51,761 nucleotides of DNA. It comes from JAYQPQ01 sp038145405. Its GTDB lineage: Bacteria; Pseudomonadota; Gammaproteobacteria; Pseudomonadales; GM7GCV1. Every line of letters starts with the position of its first letter. Position 1 is the first letter of the stretch. Where the stretch lies: NCBI GenBank assembly GCA_038145405.1, contig JAYQPQ010000004.1, positions 1 to 51,761 of the forward strand, given 5' to 3'. The notes beneath the pieces are model-generated. The model did not search any database, had not been told where the DNA came from, and worked only from the letters and a program-made list of their open reading frames with translations. A program made the translations under genes and the position numbers. Of the stretch, positions 25,470 through 32,857 are shown piece by piece.

Positions 25470-26393
25470 ATGAAGCGCCTTTTTGTCCTGCTCGCCCTTT
25501 TCTGTCTGGTGCCAGCTGCGGCTCAGGCTCAGCTGCCGCAACCGGCTGCGGAGGCCAGCACTCCCCGCACCCTGAGTCTGCAAGGTGAAGTGATAGCTTT
25601 TGATTTCACCAGTCCAGTCACGCGTATTGTCTTGGACGTACGCAACTCCGATGGCAGCGCCTCGGCCTGGACAGCTGAGACGCGTTCGGCGGTCGAATTG
25701 CGACGCTTTGGCTGGACGTCGAACTCCCTTACCCCCGGTGAAGTTATTCTGGTGCGCGGCCAGGTGCTGGATGCCAGCACGGGCCGGTTGCAGTTGCAGG
25801 AAGTCGAGCGGGTAAATGGCACCCGACTGGTACCAGGCGATTCGCGGGCCCTTTCCCAGATCAGCGGCGGGACCTATCAGCTCGTCCCCGGACGCAGTTT
25901 TGTGCGCCTGTCCTTCGACCATCAGGGCTTTTCTACCGCCAGCTTCTGGTTCACTCGCATGCTTGCATCCGTGACGCTGGACAGCGACGCCCAACCGGTT
26001 TCCCTGCAGGTAGATCTACTGACTGAAGATCTGGAGAGCGGATCGGCTGAACTTACCCGCCTGCTGAAGAGTGGTGCCTTTTTTGCAGCTTCCAGTTATC
26101 CAGTCATCTCCTATGCCAGTCGCAAAATTCAGGCCTTGGGTGAAAATCGCTATCGCGTGGATGGCGAACTAAACATCAAGGGCATTGGCTATCCGCTCGA
26201 GCTGCGGACCGTGGTCAACCGGGCAGGAGCCCACCCCCTGACGGGAAATCCTGGTTTCGGTATCTCGGCACGAGGAAGCCTCGACCGGGCAAACTGGTCC
26301 CTCGATCAATTTGGGCCAGCTGTCGGCCTCGAGGTTCAGATCGAAGTTGATGCGGAGTTTGAACTGGGCGTCGGCAGCAACTCAGGTCGTTAA
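25470..26393 (+). CDS. Secreted DUF6152-like / YceI fusion protein
   Basis: A 307-residue periplasmic protein starting at ATG 25470 with a signal peptide (MKRLFVLLALFCLVPAAAQA). Residues about 35-120 match the DUF6152 pattern: a LxGEVIAFDFTSP strand, DGSASAW, LRRFGWTSNSLTPGEVILVRGQ. Residues about 130-300 are a YceI lipocalin-like barrel (GTYQLVPGRSFVRLSFDHQG; SGAFFAASSYPVISYASRKI; RVDGELNIKGIGYPLEL), which in relatives binds polyisoprenoids. Both domains are usually separate proteins, so the combination is noteworthy. A small oligosaccharide-binding-like fold for the first domain is only a guess. It overlaps the convergent monooxygenase gene by 12 bp. Confidence 0.78.
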   Translation: MKRLFVLLALFCLVPAAAQAQLPQPAAEASTPRTLSLQGEVIAFDFTSPVTRIVLDVRNSDGSASAWTAETRSAVELRRFGWTSNSLTPGEVILVRGQVLDASTGRLQLQEVERVNGTRLVPGDSRALSQISGGTYQLVPGRSFVRLSFDHQGFSTASFWFTRMLASVTLDSDAQPVSLQVDLLTEDLESGSAELTRLLKSGAFFAASSYPVISYASRKIQALGENRYRVDGELNIKGIGYPLELRTVVNRAGAHPLTGNPGFGISARGSLDRANWSLDQFGPAVGLEVQIEVDAEFELGVGSNSGR

Positions 26394-27581
26394 AGTCGCC
26401 GCCAGCGCATCGTAGTCATAGACCCATTTATAAACCTGCCCTAGCGCCTGGTCTCCTCGGCTACCCAACAGGTGCATGCCGCCAAGACGCATCGTGCGCA
26501 GCATTCCACGCGGCTGGTGAAAGGTCTGCATATTCTGTTCGGCGACCCGCTGTATCGCTGCAACACGAGGCAGTCTTAAGCTCTGGTAGCGGTGCAGAGC
26601 TGCGTCCAACTCAATTGGAGCATGCTCAAGCAATACCGCCAGCACGGCGGCATCCTCCAGTGCCATGACCGCGCCCTGCGCCATAGAGGGCAGCATGGCA
26701 TGTGCGGCATCGCCGAGCAGCACAATGCGACCCTTCCACCAGGGCTGACTCCAGTCCGACTGATACAGACCCCACCGGTAACTGGATTCCAGTGGATCGA
26801 GCAATGCAGCCAGCGGTGCAGCCAGATCGGCAAAGGCGGTGCGAAATTCAGTCGAGTCGGCGGCGTTGTGCCAAAGTGGCGGAACCGCCTCGGGGTGATT
26901 GGAGCAGGCCACCAGGTTGAGAAGCGTGCCGCCGCGCAGGGGGTAGTGCACCAGATGTTTGCCCGGCGCCAGCCAGATGCCCGGTTTGCTGATATCCGGC
27001 CGGCCGGCCAGTTCCCGCACATCGACCAGGGCACGCCAGGCAACGCGCCCCGAAAAGCGGGCAGCGTTGCGATGCAGGCCGAGTCGGGCTACCGATGAAC
27101 GCATACCATCGGCGCCGACGAGCAAGTCGCTGTCATACCCTTTGCCCTTCTCCACCAGGGCTTTGACGCCGCTTCTCGACTGCTCCAGCGCCACCAAGCG
27201 TGCGCCGAGCTCGATTCGGATATTGGACTCCGATTGGCAAGCGCGCAGTAGCAGATCCTGCAGATCGGCACGATGCACATGCAGGTGCGGAAATCCGAAC
27301 TGCTGCTCGGCAAAACGACTGAGAGGGAAGGTACAGAGCTTGCGGCCGCTGAGCCCATCGCCGAGCCAGCCAAAGGGCGCGCAAGAGGCGCGCTCGCGCA
27401 AGGCATCAAGCAGGCCCCAGTGGTGCAGAATACGACAGCCATTGGCGCCGATCTGAATGCCCGCGCCAACTCCCTGGATGGCGGCCGCCTGCTCCAGTAG
27501 CTGCACCTGATGCCCGGACCTGGCCAGAGCCAGTGCCAGGCCCAGCCCCCCTATGCCGGCGCCGACAATACAAATCTGCAT
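26382..27581 (-). CDS. FAD-dependent monooxygenase (salicylate hydroxylase-like)
   Basis: A 399-residue group A flavoprotein monooxygenase. It has the N-terminal FAD fingerprint GAGIGGLG, the Arg of VHRADLQDLLL, the DG motif in LLVGADGMRSSVA and the second FAD motif LLGDAAHAMLPSMAQGAVMALEDA. The overall arrangement resembles salicylate and 3-hydroxybenzoate hydroxylases, which use NAD(P)H and O2 to hydroxylate aromatic rings. The substrate cannot be fixed from sequence, and no ring-cleavage genes are near. It is 55 bp downstream of ppa and may be co-transcribed. Confidence 0.87.
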   Translation of the reverse strand: MQICIVGAGIGGLGLALALARSGHQVQLLEQAAAIQGVGAGIQIGANGCRILHHWGLLDALRERASCAPFGWLGDGLSGRKLCTFPLSRFAEQQFGFPHLHVHRADLQDLLLRACQSESNIRIELGARLVALEQSRSGVKALVEKGKGYDSDLLVGADGMRSSVARLGLHRNAARFSGRVAWRALVDVRELAGRPDISKPGIWLAPGKHLVHYPLRGGTLLNLVACSNHPEAVPPLWHNAADSTEFRTAFADLAAPLAALLDPLESSYRWGLYQSDWSQPWWKGRIVLLGDAAHAMLPSMAQGAVMALEDAAVLAVLLEHAPIELDAALHRYQSLRLPRVAAIQRVAEQNMQTFHQPRGMLRTMRLGGMHLLGSRGDQALGQVYKWVYDYDALAATLTT

Positions 27582-27636
27582 GTGGTCAGTAAATCGTCTG
27601 GCAGGCGCCAGTGCAAGGGAGCAGCGGAATCCGGCC

Positions 27637-28269
27637 CTATTTCAGAACCAGATGTCCGAATTCGTCCTTGTAATCGGCCATGGCGGCAGAGATCACTTTC
27701 AGCGCCTGCTCGCGACCATAGACGTTGTCGACCTTAATATTGACGTCCTTGCCAGGAACCATTTTGTAGGTCTTGAAGTAGTGCTGCAGGCGCTCGGTCT
27801 TGATGTCGGGAAGATCCTTGATGTCGCGCACCTGCCCCCAGATGTTGTCGCCCTCGAGCACGGCAATAATCTTGTCGTCCGCCTCACCGCCGTCGATCAT
27901 CTGAATGCCACCGATGACTCGGGCGTTCAACAGGATAGGTGAACGCGTAATGGCCCGCTCGGAGTAGACACAGATATCCAGCGGATCGCCGTCGGCAACA
28001 TTGGCGTCGTCGCAGAGTTGGGCCACGCGCGGACCACAGTAAGTCTGCGGAATAAAGCCATAGAGAGCGGGTGGTTGCGAAGTCGTGCGTTGGGGACGGT
28101 CAACCATGAGAAAGCCAGTGAGTTTGTCGACCTCGTACTTGACCGAGTCAAAGGGCGTCATCTCGATGTAGGCGCGCACCAAGTCATCGATGGTCTTGCC
28201 GGGAGGAGCCGGCTCCAGGCCGTGCCAGGGATGCGGGCGCCAGGGCAAATATTCACCGGTATAGGTCAT
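27637..28269 (-). CDS. ppa: Inorganic pyrophosphatase (family I)
   Basis: This enzyme hydrolyses the pyrophosphate released by biosynthetic reactions. The 210 residues include YEVDKLTGFLMVDRP, YGFIPQTYCG, the metal-binding signature DGDPLDICV and EADDKIIAVLEGD, all standard for soluble family I enzymes; the length is slightly above the ~175 of E. coli because of an N-terminal extension (TGEYLPWRPHPWHGL), as in longer family I members that resemble the eukaryotic branch. A strong AAGGAG site precedes the ATG. Its promoter has a perfect TATAAT. Pyrophosphatase next to cysH fits the pyrophosphate released by sulfate activation, but may be chance. Confidence 0.93.
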   Translation of the reverse strand: MTYTGEYLPWRPHPWHGLEPAPPGKTIDDLVRAYIEMTPFDSVKYEVDKLTGFLMVDRPQRTTSQPPALYGFIPQTYCGPRVAQLCDDANVADGDPLDICVYSERAITRSPILLNARVIGGIQMIDGGEADDKIIAVLEGDNIWGQVRDIKDLPDIKTERLQHYFKTYKMVPGKDVNIKVDNVYGREQALKVISAAMADYKDEFGHLVLK

Positions 28270-28333
28270 GGGGTCTCCTTGAACTGAGGATCAGGCCGTA
28301 AGTCTGCATCGGCCTGGGGACTGCGGAGCGCGG

Positions 28334-28362
28334 ATTATACCGAAATTGGTGCAGCGTACCAT
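28334..28362 (-). promoter_or_regulatory. Promoter of the pyrophosphatase gene
   Basis: The minus strand has a perfect TATAAT at 28339-28334 and a weak -35 ATGGTA at 28362-28357 with a 17-bp spacer. Transcription would start about 58 nt before the ppa start codon. It lies just past the cysH stop, so ppa can be transcribed independently of cysH. Confidence 0.6.
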
Positions 28363-28380
28363 GCCGCCGGGGCTAGAGGT

Positions 28381-29004
28381 TTAGGCTGCTGTGTGCAAGC
28401 CGCACTCGCGGCCGGTTTCCACCTTGGTCGGGTCGAAGTAGTGCCGGCAGGAAGGCAACTGATGGGCCGCCATGTAACCAGCCAACTGTGCATCGGACCA
28501 GTAGAAAATAGGGGCCACCTTGAGGATACCGCGGCCATCGCGGGACAGCACATCGAGCCCCTTGCGGAAGTCCGTGTCATCGCGACGAATACCGGAGATC
28601 CATAGGCGCGGCTTGAGTTCGTCGAGGGCCCGGTTAAAGGGATCGAGCTTGACGATGCGGGTGAATTTCTCGTGCTGGACGGCATCCTCCAGAGTGGGGA
28701 TGCCTCCCATTAATACATTGAGCCGCTCCGTCGTCATAGCTGGCACATAGATTTTCATGTTCAGATCGAGGCTTTCGATCAACTCCTGGACGACCAGGTA
28801 GGTGTCGCGCAGGTTATAGCCGGAATCGACCCACACGATGGGCGTACGAGGCGCCACCTTGTTGACCAAATGCAGCAGGGCCGCGGAATTGGGACCAAAG
28901 CTGGTGCTGGCAATTAGCGGGCCAGGCTGGCGCGCCGCCCAGGCAATAATGCCCTCGGCGGAGGCATCGCGAAGCTGGTCGTTAAGTTGATCAAGGTTTT
29001 CCAT
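28381..29004 (-). CDS. cysH: Phosphoadenosine phosphosulfate (PAPS) reductase CysH
   Basis: CysH reduces PAPS to sulfite with thioredoxin or glutaredoxin in assimilatory sulfate reduction. The 207 residues contain ASTSFGPNSAALLHLV (the PP-loop-like PAPS site), WVDSGYNLRDTYLV, the Arg-rich WISGIRRDDTDFR and the catalytic Cys in the C-terminal ECGLH. The extra Cys pairs that bind a 4Fe-4S cluster in APS reductases are absent (only one other Cys nearby, SCRHYF), so PAPS is the likely substrate. The promoter region carries a LysR-type box, as expected for CysB control. Confidence 0.93.
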   Translation of the reverse strand: MENLDQLNDQLRDASAEGIIAWAARQPGPLIASTSFGPNSAALLHLVNKVAPRTPIVWVDSGYNLRDTYLVVQELIESLDLNMKIYVPAMTTERLNVLMGGIPTLEDAVQHEKFTRIVKLDPFNRALDELKPRLWISGIRRDDTDFRKGLDVLSRDGRGILKVAPIFYWSDAQLAGYMAAHQLPSCRHYFDPTKVETGRECGLHTAA

Positions 29005-29046
29005 GGTCGTCCATAAAACTGCCGGGAAGGTCCCGGCATGGGCGCC

Positions 29047-29083
29047 ACTATAGGCAAGTCGCCATATAATTAGAAATACTAAT
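29047..29083 (-). promoter_or_regulatory. cysH promoter with LysR-type (CysB-like) box
   Basis: The minus strand shows TATAGT (29052-29047) as -10 and a weak TTCTAA (29075-29070) as -35, spaced 17 bp. A perfect inverted repeat ATTAGTATTTCTAAT (29083-29069) overlaps the -35. It follows the T-N11-A rule of LysR-type regulators, and its position is right for an activator at a poor promoter. The flanks are unusually AT-rich for this window. CysB is the natural candidate, but this is inference. Confidence 0.5.
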
Positions 29084-29205
29084 AAATAATAAATTGGTAG
29101 ATTTTGGCTATTAAACAGAGGCCGGGTTAATTTGCTGTTTGTGCTATTGATTTTTTGCCGTCAAACGCAATCTAATCGGTGACCTTTCATCTGCGGAGGC
29201 ACACT

Positions 29206-30099
29206 GTGTTTCGAATTGGACTCTTCCTGCTGACCAACTTGGCCGTCATCATAATTGCCAGCCTGGTGCTGAGCCTGCTGGGTGTCGACAGCTACCTCGA
29301 ACAAAGCGGCAGTGGCCTCAATCTGCAGGCCCTACTGGTCTTCTGTGCGGTCTTCGGGTTCACCGGTTCACTGTTTTCCTTGCTTATCTCCAAGTGGATG
29401 GCCAAGCGCAGCACCGGCACACAAATTATCGATACACCGCGCACACCGGAAGAACGCTGGCTGGTGGAAACGGTGGCAGATCTAGCGCGCGAAGCCGGCA
29501 TCGGCATGCCCGAGGTCGGCATCTTCCCCGCCCAGCAGTCCAACGCCTTTGCCACAGGCTGGAACCGCAACAAGGCATTGGTAGCTGTTAGCGCCGGCCT
29601 GCTGCAGCGCTTTAACAAGGATGAGATTCGCGCCGTGCTCGGACATGAGATCGGTCACGTAGCCAACGGCGATATGATCACCCTTGCGCTGATCCAGGGC
29701 GTGGTAAATACCTTCGTCATGTTTTTCGCCCGCATCATCGGCTATGTCGTGGATCGCGTCATCCTGAAAAACGAGCGCGGTCACGGCATTGGCTTTTGGA
29801 TCACCACCATCTTCGCCGAAATGGTGCTCGGCATCCTGGCTTCCATGATTGTCTTCTGGTTTTCGCGTCAACGCGAGTTCCGCGCCGACCAAGCCGGCGC
29901 ACAATTAGCAGGTCGCGAGTCCATGATCAGCGCGCTGCAACGCCTGCAAATGGAAACCCAGGCTCACATCCCCAATCAGATGCCGGATACCCTGACTGCC
30001 TTTGGCATTTCAGGCGGGTTCAAGCAAAGCATGATGCGCGCCTTTATGACGCACCCGCCGCTGGAAACTCGCATCCAGGCTTTGCGCAGTCAGTTCTGA
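29206..30099 (+). CDS. htpX: Membrane zinc metalloprotease HtpX
   Basis: HtpX removes damaged membrane proteins in the inner membrane, alongside FtsH. GTG 29206 is chosen because CGGAGG stands 6-7 bp before it and the product then begins MFRIGLFLLTNLAVI, the family N-terminus; a GTG at 29179 would add nine unlikely residues. The 297 residues have two N-terminal TM helices, the M48 zinc motif HEIGH (H147, E148, H151), two further TM segments and the third ligand region FRADQAGAQLAG. A hairpin terminator follows. In E. coli htpX is induced by envelope stress through CpxR; no such site was identified here. Confidence 0.95.
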   Translation: MFRIGLFLLTNLAVIIIASLVLSLLGVDSYLEQSGSGLNLQALLVFCAVFGFTGSLFSLLISKWMAKRSTGTQIIDTPRTPEERWLVETVADLAREAGIGMPEVGIFPAQQSNAFATGWNRNKALVAVSAGLLQRFNKDEIRAVLGHEIGHVANGDMITLALIQGVVNTFVMFFARIIGYVVDRVILKNERGHGIGFWITTIFAEMVLGILASMIVFWFSRQREFRADQAGAQLAGRESMISALQRLQMETQAHIPNQMPDTLTAFGISGGFKQSMMRAFMTHPPLETRIQALRSQF

Positions 30100-30110
30100 T
30101 CGTTCTTGTA

Positions 30111-30140
30111 GCTCCGCCGTGATTTGGTTCACGGCGGGGC
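30111..30140 (+). terminator. Hairpin terminator after htpX
   Basis: A 12-bp stem with one G-U pair (GCTCCGCCGTGA / TCACGGCGGGGC) and a 6-nt loop starts 12 bp past the htpX stop. The following plus-strand sequence AATCTCGTTAATTTT is only moderately T-rich, so termination may be partial. Confidence 0.65.
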
Positions 30141-30255
30141 AATCTCGTTAATTTTCTTTACTTTTTCCCCCTCGACAAAGCCGGCATCGCACTGCACCAT
30201 GGAAATGCGTTGTAACTCAATTCCACCCTCTCTCAGGATCGAGTAAAGCAGGCAA

Positions 30256-31179
30256 ATGATCAGAGCCGGAATGCAGGATGTCATGGGCATCACGCCTGAG
30301 TCCCTGCAGCGGGTAATCGAGCTCATTCCCGCGCCGGTCTTTGTCATTTCCTCCGATGGGATGCTGGCGGACTGCAACCGGGCCTTTCTTGATTTTTTCA
30401 GTCTCGATGAAACCGTCAAGGGCGGCGCAATTGCTGGCTTGCTTCCCGAAGTGCTGGTCGAGCACTTGACCGGAATCCCCGCCGATTTCACCGCACCCGC
30501 CTTTCTCAGCTTTGAAATGGAATTTACTGCGCCCGGCCATCGGGGTCATAAGACAGCCCGAATTCAACTCTGCCGCTATGGCGCAAGTGGTATGGAGGGC
30601 AGTGTCGGCATCGTCTTCGACGTCACCGAGGATACGCGTCGCGTCGATCGACTGCGCCAGCTTTCGATCCTGGACGAGCTGACGGCACTGCCCAACCGTC
30701 GCCACGGCCTGGAGCGCGTGCAGAACCTGCTGCAGCAGTCGCGTCGCAACGAGTTCAGTTTCGGCTTTCTCATCATCGATATCGACAACTTCAAATCCGT
30801 CAACGATTACGAGGGTCACCAGGCTGGCGATGTCGTGTTGCGGGATATCGCCGACATTATTCAGAAGCTTTGCCGCAGCTACGATCTGGCCTTCCGCTAC
30901 GGTGGTGACGAGATTATTGTCTGCCTGCCCAACACCAGGCTGGTCGCCACGACAGCCTTTGCCGAACGCATCCGCAACGCTGTCGCCTCACACCAGGTGC
31001 AGCTGCCTGACGGCACCCATATCCGAACTGTCAGCATTGGAATAGCCTGTTTCCCCGACCACGGGCAAACTCTGGAAGCATTGCTGGATGCCGCGGACGC
31101 CGCACTGCGCAGCGCCAAGCAGGGCGGACGCAATCAGGTTGTGGTGACCGAAGGCGCCGAACCGAGCTCTGGCTCGTGA
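30256..31179 (+). CDS. PAS-GGDEF diguanylate cyclase
   Basis: A 307-residue cytoplasmic protein that would make cyclic di-GMP from two GTP. Residues about 15-125 form a PAS sensor (LIPAPVFVISSDGMLADCNRAF ... VGIVFDVTEDTRR), with no membrane segments. The GGDEF domain (about 135-297) has DELTALPNRRHGLERV, the metal-binding IIDIDNFKSVND, the active loop YGGDEI and SIGIACFP. The RxxD product-inhibition site is present five residues before GGDEI (RSYD). The active-site Phe is Ile, a tolerated change. The ligand of the PAS domain is unknown. Its TGA overlaps the GTG start of the Rieske gene. Confidence 0.9.
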   Translation: MIRAGMQDVMGITPESLQRVIELIPAPVFVISSDGMLADCNRAFLDFFSLDETVKGGAIAGLLPEVLVEHLTGIPADFTAPAFLSFEMEFTAPGHRGHKTARIQLCRYGASGMEGSVGIVFDVTEDTRRVDRLRQLSILDELTALPNRRHGLERVQNLLQQSRRNEFSFGFLIIDIDNFKSVNDYEGHQAGDVVLRDIADIIQKLCRSYDLAFRYGGDEIIVCLPNTRLVATTAFAERIRNAVASHQVQLPDGTHIRTVSIGIACFPDHGQTLEALLDAADAALRSAKQGGRNQVVVTEGAEPSSGS

Positions 31180-31511
31180 GCTCCGGTTCCGGGTGGGTCG
31201 AGGTCTGCAGGGTAGAAGATCTCCCCGAGACTTCGACCCGAGGCATCAGCCTCGGCACAAACGAAGTTATCCTGGTCAATTGGTTCGGCCAACTCTTTGC
31301 CTACCGCAACCACTGTCCCCACCTGGGCTGGCCCCTGAATTTCGAGACCGATCGCTTTTTCGATAGCGAACAGCGGTTTTTGCAGTGCAGCAATCACATG
31401 GCGCTGTTTGAAGTGGAAACCGGCCACTGTATCGCTGGCCCCTGCAGCGGCCAGCAACTTGAAACCGTTCCGCTACAGGTCATCGAGGGCAGAGTTTGCC
31501 TGCACCTCTAA
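31176..31511 (+). CDS. Small Rieske [2Fe-2S] protein
   Basis: A 111-residue, single-domain Rieske protein of the dioxygenase-ferredoxin/nitrite-reductase small-subunit type. Cluster ligands are C47-x-H49 (HCPHLGWPL) and C71-x2-H74 (CSNHMALFE), followed by the usual GHCIAGPCSGQQLE. No signal peptide or membrane anchor is present, so it works in the cytoplasm as an electron carrier or redox sensor. The GTG start overlaps the stop of the PAS-GGDEF gene, so the two are translationally coupled, although no oxygenase is nearby. The partner is unknown. Confidence 0.88.
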   Translation: MSSGSGWVEVCRVEDLPETSTRGISLGTNEVILVNWFGQLFAYRNHCPHLGWPLNFETDRFFDSEQRFLQCSNHMALFEVETGHCIAGPCSGQQLETVPLQVIEGRVCLHL

Positions 31512-31543
31512 GATCGGATCGACCGGAGAGAAAACCGGCTTAA

Positions 31544-31684
31544 CAGGGTGTGTCAGAACGTCGCGAGCGGAGGCGGGACAAGGCGGAAATTCGCGAAAAA
31601 GCGGAGCGTACACAGGCGTACATGAGCATTTTGAGCGGATTTCCAACGCATTATCGTCGAGCGCAGCAGTTATGACACAGCCTG
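31544..31684. repeat. MITE-like intergenic element with terminal inverted repeats
   Basis: A 141-bp segment between two genes is bounded by 16-bp imperfect inverted repeats: CAGGGTGTGTCAGAAC (31544-31559) and, inverted, CAGGCTGTGTCATAAC (31684-31669), matching at 14 of 16 positions. The inside carries no gene. Its composition (GTCGCGAGCGGAGGCGGGAC, GCGTACACAGGCGTACATGA) resembles dispersed repeats I recall from gammaproteobacterial intergenic regions. No target-site duplication is evident. The right end lies one base from the stop codon of the gene at 31686. Confidence 0.55.
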
Positions 31685-31685
31685 G

Positions 31686-32246
31686 TCAGGTTGACTTCCA
31701 TTTGATGCTGCAGCCAGAGCTGGGATACTGGGCAGTACTGACCGTCCTGCCGGCAAGCACTGCATCCAGCGCGGCACGCAGATCGGCACCGTCAACGGGC
31801 TGCTGATTGGAGGGCCGCGAGCCGTCCATCTGGCCGCGATAGGCCAGCTTCAGTTGGTCGTTGAACAGATAGAAATCCGGCGTGCACGCGGCCGCGTAGG
31901 CCTTCGCCACCTCCTGGGTTTCATCGTACAGATAGGGAAAGCTGAAGCCGTGCTGCTCGGCAAACCTGGCCATCTTGGCGGAGCCGTCTTCGGGATAGCT
32001 GGCCGCATCATTGCTGCTGATAGCCACCACGCCCAAACCCTTGGGTTGATAGGCTTTGACCAGATCCACCAGGCCATCGATGACATGGATGACAAAGGGG
32101 CAGTGGTTGCAGATAAACACCACCAGGGTGGCCTGCTTTCCGCGCAGGGCATCGAGCGCGAGCGTTTTACCGGTGAGGGGTTCGGGCAGGCTGAAATCCG
32201 GTGCCGATACACCCAGCTCCAACATCTTTGATTCAGTCACTGCCAT
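31686..32246 (-). CDS. Thioredoxin-fold peroxiredoxin-like protein (PRX-like1 group)
   Basis: A 186-residue cytoplasmic thioredoxin-like protein. The N-terminus ELGVSAPDFSLPEPLTG and the redox motif VVFICNHCPFVIHV (C46-x2-C49) match the AhpC/TSA-related group annotated as PRX_like1, with AISSNDAASYPEDG and the cis-Pro region AACTPDFYLFN. These are probably thiol reductases or peroxidases, but none is well characterised. The stop codon lies one base from the end of the MITE-like repeat. It is 59 bp downstream of the GNAT gene on the same strand. Confidence 0.85.
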   Translation of the reverse strand: MAVTESKMLELGVSAPDFSLPEPLTGKTLALDALRGKQATLVVFICNHCPFVIHVIDGLVDLVKAYQPKGLGVVAISSNDAASYPEDGSAKMARFAEQHGFSFPYLYDETQEVAKAYAAACTPDFYLFNDQLKLAYRGQMDGSRPSNQQPVDGADLRAALDAVLAGRTVSTAQYPSSGCSIKWKST

Positions 32247-32305
32247 TGCGGTTCTCCAGTATTGCAGAAGGGGAATTTTATCATTGGCAGCCGGGTATTT
32301 TTTGC

Positions 32306-32776
32306 TTAACGACGGCCGGCTGCAGTCCGGCTAAGGTCCTTGCGATAGACCCAGGCATCGCCGCCGTCCTCGTAGAAACCCGGTCGCGAGGCGACGCGTC
32401 GAAATCCCAGCGATTCGTAGAGCACTACGGCGGCAGTGTTGGTGGTTGCCACCTCCAGTTGCAAGCTGGTCTTGCCATGCTCCAGTGCCAGCGGGGTCAG
32501 CGCTTCCAACAGTCTGCGTCCCACGCCCTTTCCGCGCTGGCTGCTGTCCACGGCGAGCGAATAGATACGCGCCCGGGCACTATTGCGCCGCATCAGCATC
32601 AGGCTGTATCCCACCAACCTGCCCTCGATAAAGGCACCGTGACCATCCGCGGTGGCGCTGTGAATAAAGCGCCGAAAACTGCGTGGCGACAGCAGATCGG
32701 ACGTAAAGCTGGCCTGCTCCAAGCGGGTCAAATCGGCAACCTGGCATGCCCCTAATGGCCTTAGTTCAAGCTTCAT
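32306..32776 (-). CDS. GNAT-family N-acetyltransferase (RimI-like)
   Basis: A 156-residue acetyl-CoA-dependent acyltransferase. It shows IYSLAVDSSQRGKGVGRRLLEAL (the acetyl-CoA loop R-G-K-G-V-G), LQLEVATTNTAAVVLYESLGF and the acidic strand of the GNAT fold. Such RimI-like enzymes acetylate the N-terminus of ribosomal or other proteins or small amines; the target is unknown. It is divergent from a RimK-like ATP-grasp gene, 81 bp away. The same pairing of GNAT and RLAN-RimK is a recurrent association, so the two may modify the same substrate. Confidence 0.85.
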   Translation of the reverse strand: MKLELRPLGACQVADLTRLEQASFTSDLLSPRSFRRFIHSATADGHGAFIEGRLVGYSLMLMRRNSARARIYSLAVDSSQRGKGVGRRLLEALTPLALEHGKTSLQLEVATTNTAAVVLYESLGFRRVASRPGFYEDGGDAWVYRKDLSRTAAGRR

Positions 32777-32857
32777 GAAAAAATTTTCGCGCTGCTAGCA
32801 AAGAAAGATTATCATCGGCGCGCATCATACAAGTAAAAAGGAAAACCTCTTTCCTGC

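Noticed and set aside
30199..30246. 15-codon ORF (MEMRCNSIPPSLRIE) just before the GGDEF gene
   Set aside because: No ribosome-binding site and no sign of conservation; short ORFs of this size are expected by chance.
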